Assembly (NCBI GenBank): GCA_014885115.2
Contig: WKLE02000019.1
Coordinates: forward strand, 1 to 58,518
DNA from: Asterionellopsis glacialis
Lineage: Eukaryota > Bacillariophyta > Plagiogrammaphyceae > Rhaphoneidales > Asterionellopsidaceae
DNA: 58,518 nucleotides
Reading direction: 5' to 3'
Of the stretch, positions 35,344 to 47,253 are shown one piece after another. The translations under genes were made by a program, and so were the position numbers. The notes under the pieces are model-generated. The model was not told where the DNA came from and did no database searches. It saw only the letters and a program-made list of their open reading frames with translations. How positions within the stretch are numbered: the stretch's first letter is position 1; each line of letters begins with the position of its first letter.

Positions 35344-36524
35344 TATATTGAATCCTGTTCAACTTCAAATTCGAGTATCATTTGATCTAGACTTTTTGTT
35401 TTTAATAATTCCAGCAAAATGGTGCTCATTGAATGGGCATGTCGGAACAAGATTAGAGCACCAAAGCCCGAGGCGTGAAAGAAAGTTCTGTGGCAGCCGA
35501 CAGAGGACACATGCATCTGACAGCACATGGGTAGGACCCCCTCCTGTGTTTCGCGCCATTGATTGCTCCTCTTAGTTCTAGTTATACACAGGTTCAAAGG
35601 GCGCAGCGGGAGGTAAGAGACCCCCTTAAAAGACCGGGAGATGCGACAGAAATTCTGCTGTCAAGTGTAAAAAAGGGGTATATATAAAACAATAACCTTC
35701 CCGCCTTCATATTTTTATTTGGATATAAATAAAATTATTTTAAAAATAAATATATTGCATAAGGGTGGGATGCCGACCGTTACAAGTCGTTACAAGAAGT
35801 GTCTTGCGTCGTATTATTGACTAAATAATATATACCTAAAAAATTTTATTAGTATGATTTGCATGAAAAGTACATATTATTATAGGTACCCCAGGTACAC
35901 TAATTCCGTTATTTTCATGCCTTTCAGTCGTTTGTTATTCACCTTATTTTTTTAATTTGGTGTACTAATACCTTTTTTTTCAGTATTGCGTATACGTATA
36001 AAATATTATAGATAGTGTGTTTGAAGGACATTTATTTTAATATATGTCAATCATAATGTATTTTCAAAGCTGAGTATGATGTTAATGACAGCAGAGTGCC
36101 GTTAAAGGCCCGAAACTCAGGATAATCTTCCAAATTGGCACCAAAATGTTTATTTCATCTATTTTTAATTGTTTTATGGATAAATTAGTTCCAAAGCCAA
36201 TAATTTTGATCGTTTTTCATAATCATCCATTTTAGGACTCCCCCCTCGCCAATCCATTCGCTATCTATCGTTTTAGCGATACGGAGACTCACATTTTGAT
36301 ATGAGAGTTTACCAAGTTGGGTTTATCATCCTCTGCTCTCGTTCGCTTCTCGCTACATTGCATTGTGTTGCGTTTTTCTGCAATCAGAGAAAGAGAAGAA
36401 TCTTTTGTTAAAGCTTAATGCATCAACTCGTTCGAACAAAAGTAATTCTACAACAAAGCATTTGAAAAGTAGACTTTGTTGCATTCTGTTTTCTTCTTTA
36501 CCACAGGTGAATCGTAGCTTGACC
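35344..36524. other. Divergent intergenic region TFIIIC/repeat membrane protein
   Basis: About 1.2 kb, very AT-rich between 35690 and 36210 with runs such as AAATAAATATATT. It contains GGTACCCCAGGTAC (35886-35899) related to the recurring motif. Short open frames near 35343-35597 carry no signal. No RNA gene was recognised. Confidence 0.4.
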
Positions 36525-39500
36525 ATGAGATCGCTATCTCTTTCCGCACTTTTTCTTTTGAAGTGTTGCACTGCAAAGTCTTATGCATCGATAGTAGATT
36601 TGCCCCCACGTATGCCAGATGTTGAACCATGTTTAGCATGGGACGGGCCTTGTACTCCTTCAGCGTCACCGGTTATTGTTATGAGTGGAAGTGCCGAATC
36701 CTCAACAGAATCTGAAAAGCGGACGGATGGTGTAGATACTTCTAGTTTGGTTTGCGTTCTTGATGATAATAGTAGTGAAGAATACGTCCATTACAAAGTC
36801 GAATTTTGGTACGGTGTTGAAGTGAACACCGATGACACGGGAGTACGGAAGTTCCGATCAACGCTTGAAAAAAATATCTTTAATGCAGCAGAGATTTGGT
36901 GTTATGGAGAACTCTTGGAAATTGATGATAGGAAAAACAGGAAATTGTCTAAGAAAAATCTACACAAACTACCCAGTGGTCTTTCCGAAGACAGGATACT
37001 TGGTATTTTGTCCAAGCAAAGTTCACCAATTGACATCAAAACAAATTGTAAGTCGGCTGGTTGAATTGAAAGTACTTCTGATGTTTTCCTCAATTGTGAA
37101 CTCGTAAGAACATTTCCTCACCACTTTTCTTTGTTCCAATAGATGAATGCAATTACGAACAACAGGTGGACACAAAAGAATGCTTCGTTTTTGCAGGCGA
37201 AATGACTCTAGTTGCCGGTATTAACGATGATCTTTCGTACTCCATTGCTTATCTTAGAGATGAAATTGAGAAAGCTGCTACTGAGGACACTTTGCTTAAT
37301 GGAGAAATCCCAATGGTTACTAAAGTCACTTATCTTGGTGATAACTTTGAAGATGCTTTAGCTCGAGGTGTAATTACCGGCGGCGATATCCCTAACGGGG
37401 ATGGCAGTGGAGTTGGTGTTGTTGTTATAGGTGGCGGTGGTACTGATGGAGATGGAAGTGGTACCGATACCGATGGCAGTGGTACCGGTACTGGTACTGA
37501 TGGAGACGGCAGTGGTACCGATACCGATGGCAGTGGTGCCGATACTGGTACTGATGGAGACGGCAGTGTTACCGATGGCGATGGCAACAGTGGTACTGGT
37601 ACTGATGGAGACGGCAGTGGTACCAATGGAGATGGCAACGGCACCGATGGAGATGGAAGTGGCGCCGATGGCAATGGCAATGGCAATGACAATGGCAACG
37701 GTACTGATGGAGACGGAAGTGGTACCGATACTGATGGCGATGGCAACGGCACTGATGGAGACGGAAGTGGTACCGATGGCGATGGCGATGGCAACGGTAC
37801 TGATGGAGACGGAAGTGGTGCCGATGATAATGGCAGCGGTACCGGTATTGATGAAGATGGCAGCGGTACTGGTGGAGACGGCAGTGGTACCGATGGCAAT
37901 GGCGGTGGCAGCGGTACTACTGGAGACGGAAGTGGTGCCGATGGCAATGGCAGCGGTACTGGTATTGATGGAGACGGCAGTGGTACTGATGGAGACAGCA
38001 GTGACACCGATGGCAATGGTGATGGAGACGGCAACGGTAATACCGGAGACGGAATTGGTACAGATGGTGATGGCAACGGTAATGGTGCCGGTACTGATGG
38101 CGAAGGCAACGGTACTGATGGAGACAGTAGTGGTACTGATAGCAATGGCAACGGTACCGATGGCGATGGAAGTGGTACCGGTGGAGACGGCAGTGGTACC
38201 GTTGGCGATGGCAACAGTAATGGTACTGGTACTGATGGAGACGGAAGTGATGCCGATACCGATGGCAGTGATACCGGTACTGGTACTGATGGAGACGGCA
38301 GTGATACCAATACCGATAGCAGTGGTGCCGATGGCAGTGGTGCCAACAGTAGTGATACTGGTACTGTTGAAGACGACAGTAGTACCAATGGTGAAGGCAA
38401 CGGTACCGATGGAGATGGAAGTGGTGCTGATGGCAATGGCAATGGTAACGGCACTGATGGAGACGGAAGTGGTACAGATACCGATGGCAATAACAATGGT
38501 ACTGATGGAGACGGAAGTGGTACGGGTGGCGATGGCAATAGTAACGGTACTGATGGAGACGGAACGGGCACCAATGGTGATGGCAGCGGTACTGGTGTTG
38601 ATGGAGATGGTAACGGTACTGATGAAGACGGCAGTGGTACTGATGGCAATAGCGATGGCAGCGGTACTACCGGAGACGGAATTGGTACCGATGGCGATGG
38701 CGATGGCAATGGTACTGATGGAGACGGAAGTGGTGCCGATAGTGATGGCAATGGTACCGGTGGAGATGGAAGTGGTATCGATGTCGATGGCAGTACCGTT
38801 GGAGACAGTAGTGGTATCGATGGTGAGGACAACGGTACCGGTTCAGATGGAAGTGGTACCGGTGGCGATGATACCGATCAGGGACCTGTACCTGGTGCTC
38901 TCATTCCGGATGAAAATAATAAACAGAACCGTAGTGTAGACGACAGCTCAGGAGTTGGTGGGGTTGGTATGATAACCGCAACTCTCGCTTTGGCATTACT
39001 TAGTATTCTAGTGCTTCTTCTATTTAAAGTTAGAAGAACAAGGAGCACCAACACCACAACTGTAGTTGGCAGAGGCTTTCATAGTGTTGGAGATGATTAT
39101 GGCGTTCATGAATGTACCCGAATCGGAACTGGGGACCCACCAGGAAGTTTCCACCACGGCTGCAATCATCATACAGTCGATGGGACACAGTACTTATCAA
39201 CAAATTGTGAGGATTGTTACGAAACTTGGAGAAACGGGTTGATAGAAAAAGACAGAAGAGTTGGAACTGGAGACCCCCCAGGAAGTTTCCATTACGGTAA
39301 TTATCACTTTACGAAGAGTGGAACGCGATATTTGTCAACAAACTGCGAAGATTGTTATGAAACATGGAAAAAAGGATTTCTTGAAGATGGTCTTCCAACT
39401 ATCATGGAGAATGAGATTCTCATTTCACCAGACTCCAGAGATCTTGGTGCGGCGCATATGGGTATGGATGTACATGTCTGTGCTTCCGCTACTTGTAAAC

Positions 39501-39709
39501 AATGCATGCACACAATCACGCCAAGTGAAGTGTCGTTTGTGCAATCTGCAGGCCCCAAAAACCAAGATATTACAATATACAGTGACTACTATCAAGGGGA
39601 ACGAAGACCGCTACCGCGGCTTGAGGAATCTTTATCTGGGGAGAGTTCAATTAGCGGCAGCTATGATTCTGCAAACTATAATTTTTCATTTGGACACGAC
39701 ATGGTTTAG
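36525..39709 (+). CDS. Type I membrane protein with Gly/Asp/Ser/Thr repeat domain and duplicated Cys/His tail
   Basis: The family is not recognised. Exon 1 is 36525-37047, the intron 37048-37142 (95 bp), exon 2 37143-39709; 1,029 residues. The ATG at 36525 gives a signal peptide (SLSLSALFLLKCCTAKSYA). Residues 20-265 are a probable folded extracellular domain with scattered cysteines (CLAWDGPC, SLVCVLDD, IWCYGE, YECNYEQQ) and an HYKVEFWYGVEV segment. Residues 270-750 are a low-complexity repeat of GTDGDGSG/GDGNGTDG units. A transmembrane helix (TATLALALLSILVLLLF) lies near 783-805, followed by KVRRTR, so the last 220 residues are cytoplasmic. The tail holds two copies of a module (about 834-871 and 879-916): GTGDPPGSFH...YLSTNCEDCYETW, then a VCASATCKQCMHTI motif. 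A stalked cell-surface or silica-wall-associated receptor is one reading, but this is inference. Confidence 0.8.
37431..38870 (+). repeat. Coding minisatellite, about 1.4 kb, units of 6-24 bases (GATGGAGACGGAAGTGGTAC-like)
   Basis: Imperfect tandem repeats built from GGTACTGATGGAGACGG and GATGGCAATGGCAACGG-type blocks, all preserving one frame (Gly-Thr-Asp-Gly-Asp-Gly-Ser-Gly). The lengths of the blocks vary in multiples of three, so the frame is maintained. The DNA periodicity also leaves long open frames in other frames and on the opposite strand. Confidence 0.95.
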
Positions 39710-40566
39710 AGATGCTTTGACCATGATTCAATGCAGTTGAGTCATATGTATCATATTTGACTTGCACACAAATAGCTAATCTGGTAAGGAGGCAACTTGA
39801 GTGAATAGCTTTGCACTTTCTTCCTCATATATAAAATATGATTTGTTTCACACTCATTTGTAAAATAAACGAAATTATATTTTCCACGGACTCGTCTATA
39901 GTCAATTTTTGAATATTTCTCCATGTTTTGGCTGTTGAAAGTTTTAAAACCGTGTTCTGCAAAAGAGCTTACAGAAAAGCGCACGCGTCGAACACTATTT
40001 TTTCTCGAGCCCATTCTTCAACCTATCACTGTGTCAAGCATTACTGGAACATATTTATTTTTTTATTTTACACCTTGCTTCGCATATTGTAATATCTTAT
40101 ACCATCAATAGCAGAAACTTTCTATCCGTCCACAACAAGTTACTAATTTGATTTGCCATTCATTGTTCGGATCATTCATACCTTTACAGTATACAGTGCT
40201 CATGGAGCGACAGAGAACTTTCTATCTTGGCGTCCAAGAAGAAATGGTGATAAGCAGTGATGTATGTGATATGTAGCATTGAAGTTATACGTAAGTGACA
40301 ATCAAGCGAAGAACAACACAAAAATGTATTCAAATTCTAATAGTGTACGAGTACGCAAAGTACATAAATCACATTCACTACATTATCTTTTATAGAAATC
40401 TTACAGAAAAAAACTCTCCTCCGTGCAAAGATTTAGTGTGGCTTTCCATGAAAGAAACATTAACAAGTCATAATCACTCCCAAACAAAAATCATTGTGCA
40501 AAGCCCCTCCACAAACCAGTATATGTGTGGGTACAATACAATACCTCGCAGTACGTTCTTCTGTAT
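39710..40566. other. Convergent intergenic region
   Basis: About 860 bases between two convergent stops, AT-rich. It would contain both 3' untranslated regions. No open frame with a start and family signal, and no repeat, was seen. Confidence 0.4.
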
Positions 40567-43078
40567 TTACTTGATATTTGATTTTTTGTACTTTCCAATA
40601 TTCAACAGTTGCGTTTCACCATTACTGTCGTCAACACCATCATTATCATTGGAAATCCAAACTTGACCATCTTCCATTAGGGCCAAACCTTCAACTTTCT
40701 CGTACACAAGACCACCAGGTGCCTTAAGATCTTCAACAATATCGCGGACTAAGGTCTTGTGAAGAGTAGCATCTTCTACCACATCAAGATCAATTTCATA
40801 AATTCTCTTAATGGCAGCATCTGGCCCACCTTGATTGTCACGTTCAAGGACCAGGAACTTGTTATTCTCAATATGAGCAATGTCCGAAAGACCAACCCAA
40901 CCACCATTTTGAGATTCTGGTGTATCAAGTGGGTAGAAGACAAAGTTCCAATCCTCGGAGAGAATGTCATATATACCAATGCGAGGATTAGCTTCATCAC
41001 CCCATGCACGTTGAAAGGCAACAACAAGCTTTCCATTGGCATATGCCACACCTTCAAATCCAAAACGAAGCTGAATTCCATTGACCTCTTCAGGTAGAGT
41101 AACAACATCCACAATGGTACCATCTTCTGGGTCGATCTTGAAAAGGAAGTTCAACGATTCAACAGGGCGACTTCCACTACCGAATGTTCCTCTTCCTTCA
41201 TGTGCAACCCAAATGTATACTAATTTTATATGAAAAAGGAAAACAAAAGTTAGTGAAAAATATCCTTCTATCTGAAATAAAAAGACAGATACATTTCTGA
41301 AATAGTAGCGAAAGTTTCATGATCATCTTGTACGTACAATCATCTCCTTCACTTTGGACTGTGACGCCCTCTCCGTCGATATTGACAGTTCCATCATCAT
41401 TAATCATAGCTGCAAGGTCATCAGCACTGAACTCTCCTTGAGGAGCTAATCCAGCAAAGACATTATTAGTATCCTTAATCTTGATTGCATCAAAAATAAA
41501 ACCTTCTTCGGCATAAATGAAGAAGACACGACTTTCCTTATAGAAACTATCTTCTACTGCAAGGAGCAATTCGGAAACATCCGGAATAGCGCTCATACCA
41601 GAAATAGCACCCCATGCATATTCATCGGAGTAGAGAGAAGGGTATTGATAATCGCCGACAGAACGTTCGTAAATAGTGATCGTAGAACGCATCTTATCAC
41701 CGCGATCATCATTTTCATTGGCAACTACAAGTAAATTACGTTCGGGGATAACATCTGATCCTTCAGGTCCAACACCTGTAGGTAAAACTTGGAGAAATTC
41801 TGGATTCTCAGGGTCACTCACTTCATACACAAGGATGACACTGGATCGTTCCGAATTAACAAAAAGAAGCTTGTCATCACCAAATTCACCATACTTGAGG
41901 TTTTCAGGTTCATTACCCTTGTTTTCAGATCGTTCATCAGGATAATGGCCAATCGCAGCCACAATTTCTTCAATTTCAGTTCCTGACGTGTACACTACTT
42001 CACCCATGGCATTAAAGACAGTAAATCCACGAGATCCACCATTGAGGTCACCCTCATCGGCCGTGGCAAAGTATTCAGTACCAATCCATGTTACACCGTC
42101 TGGTTCACGTGGAACATTGGTAAGTGTACCAGACAGGTCAATGATGCCTTCTTCTTCGATATCAACACCGTTAAGGTCGACATCTCCGGCAGTGAAACTT
42201 GAAATAAGAGCAGCACCTTCAAGGTAGATCAAGGCAATGCCATTGTTTTCTTGGAGAGTCACAACAGCAATGTTATGTTCATTGATATCAACATACTCAG
42301 GCTCAGGATTGGTGGGGTATAGAATGCTACCATCCAGTTCGCCAACAAGTGACACAATGGTTGGTTCCCAGTCATCGAGGCTATCGGCCTTCATGTTGAC
42401 AACAACGACATATCCTGGAGGGTTAAGGGGGTCAGCGTCAGGAGCCCCATCGCCAAAGTCTTCATCACGTTCGTTTTCAATTGCAATTACGGCAAAGTTC
42501 TTGTCAGGGCTCACAGCAATGGCATCTGGTTGTCCACCAAGATCCCAGGACTTCAAAATTGTTTGGGTTTTGATGTCAACTGCTAACAATTCACCCGAAA
42601 CATCAACATAGCTTGAACTTGTATTGATGCATACAAGGGCGATATCACCCTTGATAGCAACAGATGTAGGTTCACCACCAAGGTCAAGTTCACCCAATCC
42701 CATAGGATTGCTAGGATCAGAGATATCCACAAATCCAACACTTTCTCTCTCGCTGTTGCTGTAGACAAGAGTATAACCATCTTCAGTGGCAACAACGATT
42801 TCAGCTACAGTCTCGTCATCAACGTTACATGTTGGATCAAGTTGACTACAAACAAGAAAGGATGCGACACGATTAAAGTTTTCCCCCTGGTCTTTCTTGC
42901 CCATTTTCTCGGTCATGGCCTTCTTGCCATTCAAAGTACGACCATTGCGAAGTTTGCGAAGTTGGTTTCTTCGTTGGCGGGGATGGTTCTTGAGGAGAGA
43001 AGAAGCCTCAACTACGGTACTCGTCATAGACGAAGCCAAAATCAGGAGAGAGGCACAGGCCAAGGATGAAAACCTCAT
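40567..43078 (-). CDS. Secreted choice-of-anchor I / esterase-like phytase domain protein
   Basis: Exon 1 is 41338-43078, the intron 41220-41337 (118 bp), exon 2 40567-41219; 797 residues from the ATG at 43078. Residues 1-25 are a signal peptide (SLACASLLILASSMTSTVVEA). The first 500 residues form repeated beta-propeller blades typical of the bacterial choice-of-anchor I family: TLVYSNSERESVGFVDISDPSNP, LDLGGEPTSVAIKGDIALV, GGQPDAIAVSPDKNFAVIAIENE, and EPDGVTWIGTEYFATADEGD. The end (exon 2) has the esterase-like phytase block: FGFEGVAYANGKLVVAFQR, GWVGLSDIAHIENNKFLVLERDN, and VEGLALMEDGQVWISNDNDG. The family is usually secreted or cell-surface; some members sit next to phosphatase genes. A role in extracellular phosphate release is possible but not shown here. 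No membrane anchor is visible. Confidence 0.82.
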
Positions 43079-44991
43079 GGTTTGATGTTTCTTCGAAGGA
43101 AAAAATTATGACAATATTGTCAGGCTTGGTGTTTTATTGTGAGTCCCGTGAGATTTGGCGGCGAATGGTTAGTGGTTTGTTATATCTATTATAGAGATTG
43201 ATATCTTTTTAAAAAGATATTTGTGCATTGAAAACATGTTATTTAAGCGAGAAAAGATGAACGGAAAATCGAGATTTTGTGCTTACATGGACGAAAAGAT
43301 AGGCTACTCTGAGGCGCGTTCGACGTTCGATGTTTGACGATCTTTCGGTCTTGTTACTAGCGAATCTCGAAATTTTCAAATGAACAAAAAATGAATCTAA
43401 ATGAATCTTCCATAGTCAGTGTATAGGGACAAAAGCGTTTTGTCTTGATCACGACATCTGGCTCGTAGTCTTCATATAATATTGTATCTTCCCGCATTGT
43501 AGAATCAGATGTTAATTAATTGAATAACTACTCCCTGTAAAGGTTCATAGATTCATATCAAACATGTTCGAATATAAGTGCGAGAGCTTCGGGGGGGGCG
43601 GGTCCCGCAAAATCTGTCTTCCCGCCTATACCAGGTACCAGGTTGTCTCACTTGGTGCCAGCGCGGGAACTCGTATCGTACAGACGAGTAACATGGTATT
43701 AATACCTGGTATTTAATTATATGTAGGCTGATGTACCTTGTAGGGTCCTTAGATCCTTCAGGTTGTAAGACAAAGACAGTAGTCAGATGTGAGTACAGTA
43801 CTGTAGGTCTAATCCTTTCTAGAGTGGAATCAAAAATTATTTTTTGTGGATGAAGGTAATTTCAACGTGTACCGGCACGGTCAATATTTTCAAAAATCTA
43901 TGAGAGGATAATTGGATGGACATTCAATTCCAAGCGAACTTCACAGTATGTTGCTACACGATGTTCGAACATGGAATAATCTCTATTTCCAATCCAAAAA
44001 GCGCCATCCACAAGCAAGAGAAAGGCGAGAGAAACTCGAAGAACCAGGTGGACGGAATCGTACGGTATCATCGTATTTGATCGGTGTAGGTACATTGTCT
44101 CATTTTCGTGATTTGCCGAGTGGACGACTTCTCAATGCTGCCAACCGCGGCAGAAGAAATGGCAGAGTCAAATTGTGTAGATTCTGGGCACAGCCGACTG
44201 CTGCTGCCAGTGGTAAATAACCACAACTCCAACAAAAAAGATTAGCCGAAGAAGAGAACGAGGATAACGTCCGTAATCAAGAACCAGACAGAATTTCCGA
44301 TGCAGGGATCAAAGATCTTTTTTTTAATGCTAAAGGATAAGTGATGATGGAAAATAATAAGGAAGAACCTGCTCAATAACCCTTCTGTAAAAATGAAGCA
44401 AGTACTCAAATCTAGTAAGATAATGGTGATGCTACAGATATATGGCCCATTAGTTAGTAGGCTTTGTTCGACAAAATCTTCTAATTGGGTATTTGAAGGA
44501 ATTTACAGAACGTGTCTCAAAGAGGAAGTAGAAAGAGTAAGGCATTATGAAAAGATTTTTTAGTTGTGTGTCGTAATCCCAAACAATTTTGTGCTTTAAG
44601 CAATAGACAACAGTACCCCCTAATGATGACGACTAGAACAACGAGAGCAAACCACAATCCACCTGTAAACGTAATCATAATGGAACACTTTACGTAGGTC
44701 CTAGACCTAGTTTATATGATTCTTGCAGGGGTAGAGGTTGCATTAAGACTTACAAGAAGAACAGAAAGTGGAACTACTTTTTTATTGCTTAAGCACGATA
44801 CCATTATGAGTAGTTTCTTTGCATATTTCACTCCGGTGGTAATTAATTTGCCTTCTTTTTTTCCCAAATAAAGCCCGACTTACTCAAGTACTGAAAGAGA
44901 AATCGCATAGGAAAATGCAACCAGTGCTCACATGGAAATATCTATTTGTTCGCACAATGCTGTTAAGCTAATTTGTTAACCTTCGGAATGG
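43079..44991. other. Intergenic region with a recurring motif and a possible relic
   Basis: About 1.9 kb. It holds TACCAGGTACCAGGT (43629-43643), ATACCTGGTAT (43702-43712), a poly-G/GC-rich spot (43590-43610), and the coding-like stretch described separately at 43912-44340. A 55-codon frame from an ATG at 44393 (MKQVLKSSKIMV) is also open but has no other support. Confidence 0.45.
43912..44340 (+). pseudogene. Possible gene relic with an in-frame TAA
   Basis: The stretch is open for 102 codons (HSIPSELHSMLLHDVRTWNN through RFWAQPTAAASGK), is stopped by TAA at 44218-44220, and then continues in the same frame for another 39 codons (PQLQQKRLAEEENEDNVRNQ through LFFNAKG) to a second TAA at 44338-44340. 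There is no ATG at the start. Both parts read as coding-like, charged sequence. No family is recognised; it may equally be chance openness. Confidence 0.25.
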
Positions 44992-46924
44992 CTACAGAAA
45001 AGTTTCATCTGTCCACATACCATGGAATCCGTAAGTTATTGGGACTGGTAGCCGCACTGTGGCAATGGCCCCCCCAGCAAGATTGGCAGCATCCAAGACA
45101 ACACAATCTGTGGCATGCTCTGTCGAATCATACACAAGAGTCAATGCGTATGCATGTGTTTCGTCATTTTTATCCCCTCCCCTTCTTGGTACGAGAATGG
45201 GTTCCTCCGCATATCGATCTGGACCAAAATGTGCTCGGTCAACTTCATTTGTGTTAAGATCTAAACGTTCCACACAATTTGTCCGTCCTGCAGTATCTGG
45301 ATACATGGCATTTGTAAAAATCTGTTGATTGGCTTTTCCAATGAAAGATGGATGAATACTTGGTAATTCACATGGAGAGGCTTTCGGTGGACCAACATCT
45401 TGCAACTTTGCTTGTCCATCCTTTACAGTGACGGATCTAATGCGACACTGCTCTGCAGGTGTGAATTCTCTATCATACAAATTTTGAAATGCATCCTCCA
45501 GCTGCTCACGCCGTCCATTCAGAGCTGCTACTTGAATCTCGACTAATCCGCCATCATCCAAATCGATAGCATTAATTATGTGATAGAGAGACAGATATTC
45601 ATCGGTCTCTACATCTGCTACGATAGACAAGTCGCTTCTCTTCAGTACAAGAACCCTTGTTCGTTTCGAATCATTCCAACGAAATCGCATTCCTAACGGT
45701 GGAGATGAAATCATAGAATCCATCAAATCAGCACCATCTGTTTCATAAGGAGGAATTATGAGACAAACATGGTTTTCCGAAATCTTGATATCATGAACAA
45801 AGGCAATCGCGGGCATGTCAATAGTTGCCATGCAATCAAGCTTCAAAGACCCAGTTGCTGCTGTTGAGTCATTATCTGACGTAGGAACAAATTTGAACAC
45901 TTTTAGTTCTGTCAAACTAGGCCATGCCTTTGGGACACCTATTCTTAAACCACATGTGTACATTTCACCTGTTGTTGGGCATTCTACTGGGTGCGCTGAC
46001 GCCATACCATCTGTATCCCCAAACTGTTCGGGTGCTTCGTAATCGTAGCTTCCCAAGGTGTCAAGTGAAATGGGATCAATTTTCATTGGTGGTCCGCCCT
46101 CTGCTAATGCCAGCAAAAGATTTTTTCCCTCCTTTGATCTCACAAGTCTACAAGAGGTGTTACAAGGGTTGGCAATTTTTTTGAATAAATTAGCCCACCT
46201 CCGTCCATTCTTTGCATCAGTCCATGGCCCACGAGCATTCATTCCGTGATGGCCGTCGTTACCGATTTCCATTTTAAACTTATCAGTCTTAACGTATGAT
46301 CCCTGGAATAGAACTTTGTTGTTGTTATTATTATCTTGTTGAAAGCTCAACTTGGCTATGTAACCATCCCCATCAAACCAATGGCCATACACAGATTCTC
46401 CAATACGAATACGGCCTGGACCATTGCGAAAGATAGTACCACACAAATCATTCGGGATTGATCCTTGAATTACTTTACATTCTTGGGGTGATGTCACTTC
46501 AGTAGCTGGTTCAAGACCTCCGCGCCAAGGTGCTTCCTATATATACGGTGCACAACAAAATAACGGGGACAAATCATTTAGACTACCAAAATGAAATTAA
46601 ATTGAATTAAAAGTTGCCAGAGTAGCCGATGCACGCAGAATGGGAAAAATGAGGTTATAATATAATATATCCCTTCCACATGTCCCTCGCAAAAGAATGA
46701 CGATGAATAAGTAACATTTTTATTCTTCACTCATATTATATTATTCGTACCTGAATCTTGGACAGAATAGACTTTGGTGTTGTTTCTTTGGCCTTTTGAG
46801 AGAACCAGTATGTCGACTCATTCACATTCGCGACGGAAAATGCAGTTGAAGTACTCAGTAAAAGGAAAAGTGCAAAAAGGAATGCAAAGAAGTCAAGTCG
46901 CAATATTGTCATCGTTGACAACAT
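44992..46924 (-). CDS. Carotenoid cleavage oxygenase (RPE65/CCD family), plastid-type presequence
   Basis: These non-haem iron enzymes cleave carotenoid double bonds to apocarotenoids or retinal. Exon 1 is 46751-46924, the intron 46537-46750 (214 bp), exon 2 44992-46536; 572 residues. The ATG at 46924 is used; a TTG lies just upstream. All four iron-binding histidines are visible: His240 (ASAHP), His306 (FVHDIKIS), His377 (SLYHIINA) and His563 (YGFHGMW). The family signature RNGPGRIRIG...HWFDGDGYI is near residues 95-117. The N-terminus has a hydrophobic signal (FFAFLFALFLLLSTSTAFSVAN) with a TAF cleavage motif, as in diatom plastid proteins, which suits a carotenoid substrate. The substrate and cleavage position cannot be inferred. 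It starts head-to-head with the next gene, 329 bases away. Confidence 0.92.
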
Positions 46925-47253
46925 AAGTTTCAACTGACAGATGCACAGCAGAGTTAAAGTAGTGAGTGAAGAGTGACGATGTTCGAGTTTGACTTCCCTT
47001 TCTTGTGCCGAGTTTGGACAGGTTTTTGGATATCAGTAGAAGTATCTGAAAACCAGTTCTTTCCTAGATGAGAGATGGAGATAAAACTTATTATGAGAGG
47101 AAAAGGATCTACCAGGGTGAGAGTTTGTCCCTAACCCTGGTGCATGGTCGGTCTGCACTGAAGGAGTTCGACGAAGCCGCTTGGAAAATGTACGTCACTT
47201 TCTGTGTTCACAACATATCGAAATTTGGGAGTATTTTTGTTACTTCAGCAGTC
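46925..47253. promoter_or_regulatory. Short shared divergent promoter region
   Basis: 329 bases between the start codons of two genes whose products both carry plastid-type presequences. A shared bidirectional promoter is possible from the short spacing. No specific motif is recognised. Confidence 0.35.

Noticed and set aside
37330..38832. A 500-codon minus-strand frame rich in Pro/Ser/Leu/Val
   Set aside because: It lies exactly opposite the Gly/Asp repeat and is open only because of the repeat's three-base periodicity; the plus-strand product has signal peptide, membrane segment and splice support. A 500-codon Met/Val-rich plus frame (37431-38939) is rejected for the same reason.
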